A stretch of 64,000 nucleotides of DNA from Galbula dea. Taxonomy: Eukaryota > Chordata > Aves > Piciformes > Galbulidae. Shown here one piece after another: positions 22,690-33,981 of the stretch (its first letter is position 1; each line of letters begins with the position of its first letter). A program made the position numbers and the translations under genes. The stretch is taken from the NCBI GenBank assembly GCA_013399015.1, contig VWZX01002582.1:248001-312000 (forward strand), in the 5' to 3' direction. The notes under the pieces were generated by a model, which was given only the letters and a program-made list of their open reading frames with translations, searched no databases and was not told where the DNA came from.

Positions 22690-25600
22690 GCTGATCTATA
22701 AATAATGGGAGAAAGGCAGCGGCTCACCTCCTGCGAGCAGGCAGAGCCGTGTTAATGCAACAGAGAGGAGGAGGACATGCCACTGCACCTCAGCTAAACT
22801 GTTATGCAATAGCTGGGATGATGCAAGATCAGGCTTGAAAACTGGGAGCCCGGCTTCCTATTCCCTGTCCTGAGAGATGCACAGCATTGCAGAGGTATCT
22901 GGTGAATCTCCAGGGATAAGGTTCAAGCCTTGTCACTACAAATCACCCTCTGCCAAGCAATTTGTGCGGCAGCTTATAACAGCAGTTAAACAAAGGAGTC
23001 ATAGGGCCATCCTCCGGACTGAGGGCAAGGCAGTTGCTACTGGGGAGAGGAGGCTGGGAGATAAAAGCAAAGCAAACATGCCAAAGTTAATAGGGCAGAA
23101 AAGGCTCAACTTCACTCCAGTCCCAGCTGTGTGGCAGGAAAAGATGGAGCGTAGGCTGTCAACAGGTAAATACGTGAGGGCATTGGCACAAATGAGTCAT
23201 GTCCGTGTTGGTCATCTCGTTTCAGTGCTTGCTCAAACAGGTGGGTTTTCAGCCACTCTCTGGAGGTAGGATGCTTGCTTTTATACTGTCAGACTCTGTG
23301 CAGGAGCAACTTTCTGTAGCTTTATTAGAGCAACTATAAACCTATTTACACAGGAAAAATTATATCTATAGCAGAAATGGAAAGTATTTACCACAGGTCA
23401 GATTGCTTTCTGCTATCATGAGGTAATCACCGTCAGTATTATGCAAGAAAATACTTTTGTCTTGAAAATTAAATCTTAGAAGATGCAAAAATTCATGGGA
23501 AGAATTAAAAACGCAATGTTTTTGAGAATATTAGCCTGTTGCTTCTGGGATATTCCCTAATTGCTTTGGGTAGTTTCCAAAGTGCAGAATAAAATTTCAG
23601 AGCACTTGGGACAGTTTTCCAAAGTTTGATCACTCAGAACCAAGTTGTGATTCCAAAAAAGAAAGAATATGCTTGAGGTGCTTTCACTGTAATAAACAAA
23701 AATGATAACATTGATATGCCACTCTGGATGCATTGCCTGCCTTTTTGCACTTTTCCTCCCCTAAAAGACTGTATACAGAGAAGTGTCTCACTCCTGGCAA
23801 ACAGTGTTCTTCCAAAGAACAACCCATAGTTCTCCTTGTGATTCATCAGGCATGCTTGGATGAAGCCAAGCGTCCATGTACTTAGAATAGCATTTTGCAA
23901 AGTATATGAAGATTAAGACAACTTAATTGGACCCACTGGCCACATGAATAAAGACTATGACCTACAGACCTTGCAGATCAAACCAAAGTAATCTTTGAAA
24001 GAGACTCAGCATCCTGGGTGGGCTGCCAGAGCATGTACCATACTCACAGTGCTGATCACTGTGCTCTCAGGTACCCAACCAGATTTCTAGCTCTCACCTC
24101 TGACTACAGCTCAGACATACGTGGTATCAATATAGGAAATAAAAACCATAACAAATCCCTATACCAGTGGTAGAGGCCTAAAGTGACACATGAGAACACA
24201 GTAGGTGGATGCCCAGGAGATGCAGAGCTCTTGTTTGCCACCAGCCCAGCAGCAAGGGTACAGTAGGCAGCATAGTGAAGAAACTAAGAGGAAGACAGAT
24301 GCATGGGAGTGGTAGGCTGAGTCATATTAATTCCTATGGATACTCCATAAAGGTGCAGTTGCTACATATTGGTAGGTGCTGCATCTCCATGTTTCCTCCC
24401 AAAGCAAGGTTACATCCATAGTTGTAGGCAAGAGGTTTTCCGCTATCACTGGGTATCAGGTTGGAGGAGGAGATCAGGGCATGAGAGTAAGAAGGGGCTT
24501 GTTTTACCCCTTGATCTTTCAGGATTTACTTATGTGTTAAAAGCAGAGATATTGCTAAGCCTGATGGAGTGAAATAAGCTTGGAGCTTAAGGGAGTGGCT
24601 TCACATTATGGAGAGGTTATGAATGAAATGCAGAGCTTCCTGGCCTAAGCAACAGATCTAGATTATTAAGGGTATTTAACTAAACAGTGGACTGAGATGG
24701 ATTGAGGTCAGTAAAGGAGTTGTGAAGTATTCTTCTACCCTTCAGCTGAATACAAATAGTTGGAAATAGTGGGTTTGGAGTCAAGGGTATTTTGCCCCCT
24801 GAAAATGGGAGGCAGTGGGAAAGATACTCTTCCTTGCTTGCCAGGTTTAGCAAGTTTGGTAACCGCAGGCTTTAACAGCACAGCACAGTTAAGGTCACTA
24901 ATTTCCTTCAGAAGGGAAACTTCTGGATACATTTCTTAAAGCTTTTAAGAACAGAGCCAGGAATACAATGTTAAAGTCATTAATAAGAAACATCAGGAAT
25001 TTTGGCAATCTCATAGGCTTTGATCCAATGAATTAGATGACTACAATGAGCATTCCTCTTTTCCATTGTTATTTTTACAATGAGAAATTGAAATACTAGA
25101 ACAAAAATTCTAACCTTGTTCCAAGACTTTACATTAAATGTTTCACTTTTTATATTAACATCCAGTTGTTCAAACCCTATTATTAACTTGGCTCAATCAC
25201 TTCACTTCTCCTTATATGAAAACATTAAAAAGCATATATATATTACATACTCAGTTAAACTGTGATGTATGTGAGATGTTGAAACAGGAGATAAAATATT
25301 TCAAAGGTATCAAAAAGAAATATTTTTCTGTTAAATGTTGTCAGAAAGGGCAAGTTCTGATAAGATATTTAGATCTGAGCATTTGTTTTTTTAGGTAGAT
25401 AATATGGTTTCAGGTTCTAGTATTTATTGCAGTACCATAGTACCGAAAACGTTGTTTCTTCAAAAGCCAAGTCAAAAAGATGATATAAGCTTAGTAAGAA
25501 AATGTAGTTCTTAACATTTTGATTTGTATTTTACATATTGTGCCATAAACCTGGCATGTTCTGATAAAAATAGTCAATAAAATAGTATAGTGACTTATTT

Positions 25601-28016
25601 AAATTATGCATGAAAATTATAATGGGTCTTTAAATGGGACAAAAACTCAGATTGACAAAGTTTTAGACAAAGTAATCCTTTTCCTCAAGGAACAAGGGTC
25701 CACAAATGGGTTATATTACAGATACTTTTGAGCCTCACTTTAGTTATAAACTGTTGAAAAGTTTTTTATGGGTCTGGTAATTCATTTGATTAATACTACC
25801 ATCACTCAACGTTGCTCCAAATTCCTGTCTAAATTGCTTAATAGTAAACTAGAAGTGCTATCCAAAAAACACAAGTGAACTATATTGTTCCAGGGATGGC
25901 TTTGGTATCACAAAGGGAAACTCAGGGAATCCCACTTTTGGCTCATCTAGTCCATAAGGCTTTGTGGTAGCAACACTGAACTGCAAGAGGCTGTTGTGTG
26001 ACATATGAAAAGAGATTCAGAAACTGAAAATAAACTTTGAGTGTATGTACAAAAGTCTAAAGACCATTCTGAGTACATGAGGACACAATTGACATCGACT
26101 TCAGTTGATGCTGTGATTAAAACATGAAGAGACTTCAACTCCAAAGTACTAGGAGTTCTCTTCAGGTAAACTGCTGTAAAAGAGACTTTCAAGGCAAAAT
26201 CCAGCTTCCACCCTGTACCACTGCAGCTATTGATTCTAACAGAGCTAAAACATCAGGCCCCAGCATGTAAAGTGTTGTTTGCAAAGATTTAACTCAGTGT
26301 TGCACTTCAGAAGGGCCTTACGGGATAAAAAGCAAAAAAGAAAAATTCCTTCATAGAACAAACAAACATGCCCAATTCTTTTTCTGCACTGAAACAAAGT
26401 TTCTATCCTAATTTAATTAATGTGTTACCTTGGGGCAACAGAGCAGTTCAGAAGAAGGTAGAAGGAAATTAAAAGGGCAACAGAGCAATCTTACTGAATA
26501 TTTCTCTAAAGGAAAAACATTAAGGGACTCTGACAAAAGTTTACCCTTTCAGGAGAGATAAAAGAATTCATTCAAGCTGGCTAAATATTTTTTATTTCAT
26601 ATGATAACTAAAAATGAGGCAAAATCTGAAGACAGTCATTTTACCACATGGAGAATGGTTTAGCAGCAAAATTAAAATATATATATATGGATGCTTTTTT
26701 GTTGTTCTCGATATGTAGAGGCTCTTTCTAGGAGAGAGAGGAAGATACATTTTCATTGGGGTACAGGACCTGTGTTTTCTTTAATAGCCTAACTTCAGGA
26801 TTTTACTTTGTATCTCGTGACACAGCTCTGCCTAGCCCACGCTGCTTACTTGCTGCTGTAGAAACACCAGTGCTAATACTTCCCAGTACCTTTGTTTCTG
26901 GGCAGTCTCACACTTGGACCAGGACTTTGAGTCCTCAGGTGTGGAAGTCTCCTGACCCAGGAATTAGCTTGGGGCCAACGCAAAAAGATGAAACATAGAT
27001 GTGGATGGCTCCTCAGAGGCCATCAATAGCATTCATCTGCTTGCTTATTTATCCTCAACTTGGGCTGACCAACAAAACATCAGGACAAAGCAAACATGGA
27101 TCTGCTGCTGTTACTCATCCAGCACCAGTTGATACTAACCTGCTTCCACTGCACCTAGAGATTTGGCTTAACCAGCAGCATGGGCTATAATGAAAAGCAG
27201 ATGTAAACGCTGCCACCTTTTGGTGACAGCCAATTGGGTTCTTACACATACCCCAAACTCAGTGATGTTGCACCTGTCTCCCAAAGGGGTTAGGACACAC
27301 AAAGAGACCCTCCAGCTCCCGAGGAGACCAGGAGGCAGGAATAGCATGTCTTCTAGGAACTGCTTTAAAAATACAGATTTTTTTTTAAATTATGGTTTTC
27401 CTGAAGCTGTCTTGCTGTGGCAGGAGGTGCTGCAGTGCTTTAGGCTTCTTTCTGACAAGAAAAGAGAATGGCTACAACACAAATTCACCCCAAGAGGTTA
27501 TTTCAATATCTTGGCATAAAGTAAACTAAATTCTTTACTCCCTAGCCCTCTGCTCATTAGTGACAACTAAGAGCAACCTTTGTGTGTTTGGGTCTTGTTT
27601 GTTGTACCTCCACACCTCCCCCGAAGTTTGCCCAAGGTAACCCAAGACAAAAAGGCAGAGATATCCCTTAGGGACCCGAAAGCTGTGGGGAGAAACATTT
27701 CCACCCTTGTGAACTCTAAGGATTCCTGTCATCTACACCCATCCCAGGCGTGAGGTCCAGGCAGGGCAGCAGAGCTGGCAGGAGGCAGCTTTCAACAGGC
27801 ACAGCCTGGCCAGTGGGAGGTTTGCAGCAAGTCTCTGCTAGGCTGTCAGCACCCCATTGGGCCCCCTCCGGTACCCCAGCATTTCAGAAGACAGTGCTCT
27901 GCTGGGCACCTCGCTCCTGCTTGCTGAGCTTGGGATGCTGTGGCTGAGGGAAGATCAGTGCCTGAGCCACGCACGTCTCCTGCACATCACTGGAGCTCAG
28001 TGCTCAGGAGGTTGAT
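22690..28016. other. anonymous DNA, two unassigned open frames, no recognised gene
   Basis: The part at 22700-23280 is richer in GC and holds a 130-codon frame (22877-23269) rich in Lys and Arg with no motif I recognise. A 109-codon frame at 27190-27519 is likewise unassigned. An AT microsatellite lies at 26676-26688. Neither frame has support beyond being open, and both may be chance. Confidence 0.4.
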
Positions 28017-28049
28017 GGAGAAAGGGAGGAGGGAGGGAAAGAGGGAAAG
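28017..28049 (+). other. polypurine tract with canonical G-quadruplex motif
   Basis: Thirty-three purines in a row on the plus strand. Four G3 runs at 28024-28026, 28031-28033, 28035-28037 and 28043-28045 are separated by loops of 4, 1 and 5 bases, which satisfies the usual G3N1-7 rule. The tract sits at the end of a GC-rich stretch (27750-28010). It could equally form a triplex as a purine-pyrimidine tract. Confidence 0.85.
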
Positions 28050-28596
28050 TGGCATGCCAGCACTTGGAGCAGAAACATGCTAGCTAAGAGGCCATACATT
28101 TTCCTAGGGGGTATCCAGTGTCTTGCTGTCAACAGCACGCAACAAAAAGAAGCATGCTGCTCCTTTCCAGGGCACCAGCAAAATGCCTTCTGCCACGTGT
28201 GCCCTTGAGGCACCAACGGGCCCTTGCTGAGTGGAGAATTGATCTCTAGAGCAAGGATCACCCCATGTTCCTTGCTACTTGGCCTGTGGTGGGCTGAGGC
28301 ACACCTCTCTTCCCTCCCTGAGATTTCCCTGCCTGGACATCAGCAGACGTGGTTCTGGATGGGTCGGGAGGAGCTGCTGTTCAGCCACAACAGCCAAGTA
28401 AACAAAAAAATTAAACTCCCAAAGTTTCACTAAAAGGTAAAATTGACCTGAAAAATTAAATTAAGCAGGTCATTCTCTCCAGGCAAAAAACCCAGGCAGC
28501 TGAAAGCATCTTGTTTATACACAGCATTTATTTAACAGTTTTCTTCACTGATACAGGCACAGCAGGAAGAAGACAAAGAGAGCTCTTATCTCCTAC
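28050..28596. other. GC-richer anonymous DNA, no gene seen
   Basis: There are no recognisable motifs. The overlapping frames on both strands here (for example 28004-28261 minus) reflect composition. The stretch leads directly into the CR1-J copy. Confidence 0.45.
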
Positions 28597-29031
28597 AAGA
28601 GGAGCCACAAAGATGATGAAGGGGCTGAAACATCTTCTTTATGAGGAAAAGCTGGGGGAGCTGGGTCTCTTTAGCTTGGAGAGAAGGAGACTAAGGGATG
28701 ACCTCATCTATGCTTTTAAGTATGTGAAGGGTGGGTGTCAGGAGGATGGGGTCAGGCTCTTCTCGGTGAAGCCCAAAGGCAGGACAATGGCTGTAAGCTG
28801 AAGAATAGGAGGTTCTGTGTGAATACAAGAAAAAAACTTTCCCAGTTGAGGTGCGAGAGCACTGGCACAGACTGCCCAGAGAGGCTGAGGAGTCTCTTTC
28901 TCTGGAGGTATTCAAAAACCATGTGGATGCGTTTCTGTGTGACCTGGTCTAGGGAATCCTGCTGTGGCAGGGGAGTTGGACTAGATGATCTTTCGAGGTC
29001 CCTTCTAGCTCCTAACATTGTGATTCTGTGA
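28597..29031 (+). mobile_element. CR1-J-type LINE 3' fragment
   Basis: The copy begins in the C-terminal part of CR1 ORF2, where the plus-strand translation reads RGATKMMKGLKHLLYEEKL and continues with LGLFSLERRRLRDDLI, characteristic of avian CR1. Frameshifts break the frame after about 28800; the next block is recognisable as CR1 by the string actgcccagagaggctgagg. It closes with gacctggtctagggaatcct, ggactagatgatctttcg and a terminal gtgattctgtga. The tail agrees with the pieces at 5233, 41161 and 59436. It is truncated at the 5' side, as is usual for CR1, and cannot code for a working protein. Confidence 0.93.
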
Positions 29032-29645
29032 AATTACCCAAGTAACAGAGAAACACACAAACAGAGGGTCTTCCAACTGGGTTACCAGGCTGTTAGCATA
29101 ATACCTCTATCTGTCACAAGACATGGCTCTTTGCTCTCTGATTGCTAATATGTTGTCTCAGTTTTCGAGCTCTCTTTGCTAACAACCAACCCTGTCCGAA
29201 GGCTTTGATCATCACGTTTTGTAAGTGATGATAGACTTTGTCACCGCTACCCTGATTATCCCGTAACAACCTTATTGAACATTAAGCTGTATTACTGTAT
29301 TACTGCAAACGCTCAAAAAGTTCAGAAATAGGGGAATAGTTAAGAATTTTTGTATGCTGATCTCTGCATGCCTTAAGGATGATGACTGATTCATACTGCA
29401 AGTAACCCTATGGAGGACTGAGGTTCAGCTTTCTTTTAAAGACACAAGGTCATATTTTTTGGGTGATAAGAAACAAAAGTTCGCACAGACCAACTGAAAT
29501 AGGCCCATGGCAAATAAACAAGGGTTTACATTTATTAAAGTCAGTTCACACACAATACAACTTTCCTTCTCTCAAGAGCTCTTCATTTCAGCTACAGCTA
29601 AGGTTTTCATTACTTTTAAGTGAAGAATGATTTATTTGGACAGAA
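29032..29645. other. unassigned, possibly an old LTR-like stretch
   Basis: The stretch after the CR1 tail contains several CpG dinucleotides and balanced composition (29050-29420) that differ from the AT-rich surroundings. I could not assign it to a family or find paired terminal repeats. Confidence 0.3.
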
Positions 29646-29688
29646 GATTAGATTAGATTAGATTAAGGCCTCATTTTTGAGGCCTTAA
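29646..29688. repeat. (GATTA)4 microsatellite running into a perfect 11-bp hairpin
   Basis: Four gatta units (29646-29665) lead into ttaaggcctca (29663-29673), a TTTT loop (29674-29677) and tgaggccttaa (29678-29688). The arms are perfect complements. The last two bases of the microsatellite are part of the left arm. A T-loop hairpin with an AGGCCT core could be structured as RNA or DNA. Confidence 0.93.
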
Positions 29689-29810
29689 CTACAATTTCTC
29701 AACCATGTTTAGTTGTAGATTTGTTTGACAGTGTTTCTTCATGATCCTGGCAAATCAATTATACTGAAAGGACATCTAGTGCTAATGCTTAGTTTAAAAT
29801 GAATTTGATG

Positions 29811-29844
29811 ATTCCATTTGTAAACATATTCCATTTGTAAACAT
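29811..29844. repeat. exact 17-bp tandem duplication
   Basis: The unit attccatttgtaaacat occurs at 29811-29827 and again at 29828-29844 without a mismatch. Confidence 0.95.
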
Positions 29845-32800
29845 ATATTTATTTAGGAGCTAATATCTTAGGTATAATAGGCAAGTTGTGTTTCACTTAA
29901 ACATCTGTTTTGTTAAAATATTAGAGGTGTCTCAACTTGCTAGCTTAAAATCTAACATGAGTTGCACACACACAGCCATGTACAGATGGTTTTTTTTGTT
30001 TTACAGGTTCTTATGCATTAACATCCATGACTTATTACCACACAGGAGTGCATGCACCTTTCCATTCAATGTTTCTCTGAACAGTGCTTATTTACTACCT
30101 GTTGAAGGCAACTAGGTGCTGGTGGGATTTAAACAGCAAAAGCCTTCATCTCTCCTCAGTCTTTATCCATGCTTTTTCCACCTTTCACACTGCCAGACCA
30201 CTCACAGGACAGTTTAAGGTCACCCAAGAACAAGCACCAATACACCAAGTAATTGTGCATTTGTGTAACATCTGAAAATGTGGTTGTGGCAAAAATGAGC
30301 AGCACCTCCCTGCAAACTGCCTTAATACAGGGGTTACAGTCGCTATTTAACTCACACCAAAAAACATCTCAAGTGTTTTTGAAGAGGAAAAAAAAACAAA
30401 CCACCACAATACCAACCAACCAACAACAACAAGCCACACCACCAACAGCCAAACCTCCTGTTTTTCCTAACCATCAGGAGCAGCTGGAATCAGGGCAATG
30501 GACTCCACATAAGCAGTGCCTCCACAGCATGCCACCATCAGAAGGAAAGACGCAAGTGGCTGGAAAAGCGTGCGACACATCTACACCACCCGCTGGGCTG
30601 GGAGCACCGTGGGGCTCATCTCCGTCAGTAGCAGGTGCCAATCGAACCTGCTAACACCAGCCCAGTTATACTTAGATATTGGTTCATGACATTCATCTGG
30701 TACAAAGACAGCTGAACTTTGCTTTCACTCTGGGCTTTCCTTTCCACTCCTTGACTGGTATCTCACCTGCCCATCCATGTTGGCATAGTAGATCACGCAG
30801 GCATTCTTGTACTACATTCCTTTTGCCAAGTTGGTCCAAATCTCATCTGTTACAAAGTCTTACTCATGAGCCTGTGGCCACACGATTACATGATGGACTG
30901 ATTTCTGAAGCCACAGCAAGCCAAGGCCCCTGGAACAGAGAAGTCAGGACTCTCTCCCAGTAAGTGAGTTGGCCAGCTCTGCTGTGTTCTGCTGAAACTT
31001 CTGTGTCTCACCAGTGCTTTGGTTTCCTTTAGCAAATTTTGTGCTGGAAACTTAACACTATCAAAGTTTCAGTGCTAGTAGCAGTGGAATTAGTTTTAAG
31101 TTAATTAGTTTTAAAGCATGAATTCATATTAACTTTAGTTACATTGTGCACTAGATAGCATTCAGTCACTTGCATCACCACCGCATCGACTGCTCCTCCT
31201 TTGGAATGCAAATCTGACTACCTAAGTGAACATCCTCAAGCACCTGAAAAAGTCTACATTTCCAGGTTTTAGGTCTCTCTGTTTTCTTACAAGGAGAGAT
31301 GCTTTTCTTGTCATGTAGGCAGGCAGGGAACATTCTGCAAGGTTCATGCCTCAGGTTCTTGGGAGTGACCTCCTGTGTGGGGGAAAGACAACTGGAAATA
31401 GTTCTTTGAAGTCTTTGCTATATTCCTGCTGCATCAAACCTTATGGTGATGGGAATTGGCATAATGCTACTGACACTGAAGGTTTACCCCTGCCAGGCTT
31501 ATTGGTTTTATAAGAAGGGTTTTCCAGACACAACTCCAGCTGTAGCAAGCTGATATAATCATGTACATATACTGGCCAATATCCTCTCAAAAACAAAATG
31601 GCATCATGTTAACTCAGCCTTTTTTGTAACTTGCTCCCTTAGAAAACACTGACCTGAATTTTAGCCTACTGAGTTGTAGCATAAACAATTTACACCTGAT
31701 AAAAGAATATCTGGCTTTATAAACCTACTCAAAGCCTTTTACTGAAGAGGGAATTCTTTGTTTCTGTGAAATTGATAGATTTAATGAATATATTCCTGTT
31801 ATAATATGCCATCTCATTTTTCTCTCTCATACTTGTCAGGTTTATGATTTTTCACTCATTGGCCAGGAATTGTGTTGCACAAGCTCAGATTGTGGGTGCT
31901 CATACCAAGTTTAATTTCACTCACAAGTAGAGTTGACAAAAGATCACAGCCACTAAGCCCTGGAATTACCCTAGATATTGCCCTCTGTGCTCTGCAAATG
32001 AAATCCTACAGAAGACCCTTTGGAAAAGAAGAACATGATGGTTAACACTCAGAAATCCATTTTGCACAGGGCAGCGTCAGTACACAGAGCAGCACTGAAT
32101 GACAGGCAGATCTGCCAGTTCCTGGATGAGAAAAGTCAGATGCTCAGCATTGCACTCTCGCTGTCTGTCTGTCTCAGCCCATTCCTCTCCTGCTTTCTCT
32201 TGCTCCTCTCTCATGCCCTTGATTGACTACCAGGTCAGATAAGAAATTAAGACTAGTGAAATCAGAACCAGACCGCACCTGTCCCCAGCACAGCCAGAAG
32301 AGAACTGAAATAAAGCACTTATGAAACTGCTGTGATCATAACCTTCAGAACACTGAACTCCCCCAGCTGTCTGCTCTCATGGACCAGGGCACTACAACGG
32401 CAAGCTGGGCAAGATAACCCAACAAGCTATTTCGAATGAAATGCTGTCACTTTGGGAAAGGCTAAAGCAGTCCACAGAGCAAAGATCTGTTTTTAGCAAC
32501 AAAGCTTCTGAAAATAGACATGACACTACTATTTACTTCATCAGGTTACAACTCAGTAATAGAGGGATCACTTTACTGCTATTTAATTTGATGCTGTAAG
32601 GGGGAAAGATACTGCTGTTATGAACAAACAACTACTTATCTATAGCAGCAATTGTCACAGCAAGTGTTTATTCTAGTCAAACATGTTTCTCTTGTTTAGT
32701 CACGTAGAATATGCCAATCTAAGGATTCAACCACACAAGTTGCATTTCAAGTCCTTGTCCTAAACACACATATATGTAGAGAGCCACGCAGTTCCAAGAC

Positions 32801-33934
32801 ACTCAACACTACAGTTGTTCTTTTGTTAACAGTACATTTCAGAAACAGCCTGGTTTAACTGATGCATACACAGCAGTCAGACAAGTCTTCCAGGTGAAGC
32901 ATAGGTAACTCTGAACCTTACCAGATTACTGACCAAAGAGATGCCAGCACCAGAAAAAATCAGTAAGGCTGTTCCAGGGAAAACACAACCAGATCATGAC
33001 AAAAATGCAGGAGAAAAAAACAGTCTTTTTACAACCCAAGACAGGAAGCTGGGCTCCCAACTCCATCCTCCAACCCCAAGACAGACGTAGAAGAGGGGAG
33101 CGAGGTGCCTGTCCGTACAAGCAGAGAAACAAACATCCCACTCAAAATCCTGTTCTCATACCCCAGCAAGGGGTCCATGGGCCTTCCAAAACAGACTGTG
33201 TATATCCCTCTGACCAGCTCTGTTAAACAAAATAAATCTACACTTGAAAATGAGAGAAATCATATCCCAATAGTATGGGTCAAAAACGGCAGGACCTGAA
33301 AGATGCTTACTGCTCACCAGCATTCAGAAACCTGGAAATATAAACACAATTCAAGAAAGTGGAAGACACACTTGCAGAAGTGAACTTCATGTAAGTAGAC
33401 ATTTCAAAGAGGTATGAAAGCAGCAGGCATTTGTAGTACAGACAGAAGTCTTATGCATTATAGAAAAGAAGAATCATCCCAACACAACTGATGTCACATG
33501 ACACATTGTAGTCATGGCTGGAGTTTCCCTGGTGACGGCTGAAACAAATGAGTTGCTAAAGTACTTGAAAAATAAAAAGTGAAGCACAAAGGTGTAGACA
33601 GTGCTGATGCAGAAGCGCATCTCTGAAAATTCTTACAAACAGACTCCCCTCCTGAAAAACAAGTCTTCCTACAGATGCCTCTACTGTTGGTACCATAAAT
33701 TAATACTCCTTTTGTAAGTGCAGATTCTCCGCCTTTATTAATTTCCGACTGTTTTGGTTTGATTTTAATACTCATCACAGGCTTCATTCAAAGTTTGCTT
33801 CATTTAAAATCTGACATGAGAGAATTTGATCTTTTGTTGGTCATAATTTGCTTTACTTCAAAGGATTTAAGAGCCTGACTGGAACCATACTGATTTACCA
33901 CTCATTGGAGTGGTATCAAAATGGGGCTCTCTGT
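29845..33934. other. anonymous DNA with an A/C-rich tract, no gene seen
   Basis: An A/C-rich low-complexity stretch at about 30388-30455 includes ccaaccaaccaacaacaac. It gives a Thr/Pro/Gln-rich string in the 133-codon frame at 30253-30654, which I take as non-coding. No other features were recognised. A small imperfect duplication of ttagttttaa lies near 31090-31113. Confidence 0.5.
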
Positions 33935-33981
33935 AAGCATGCTTGAGGGAAAGGAAAGCACTCTTTCCCTCGAGAATGCTT
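33935..33981. repeat. 19-bp imperfect hairpin, 9-base loop
   Basis: The arm at 33935-33953 (aagcatgcttgagggaaag) pairs with 33963-33981 at 17 of 19 positions, around the loop at 33954-33962. A copy of the string tgcttgagg appears in the left arm (33940-33948) and again directly at 33977-33985, so the element has both inverted and direct repetition. No transposase or flanking duplication was recognised. Confidence 0.85.

Noticed and set aside
30253..30654. 133-codon open frame rich in Thr, Pro and Gln
   Set aside because: The composition comes from the A/C-rich low-complexity tract at 30388-30455.
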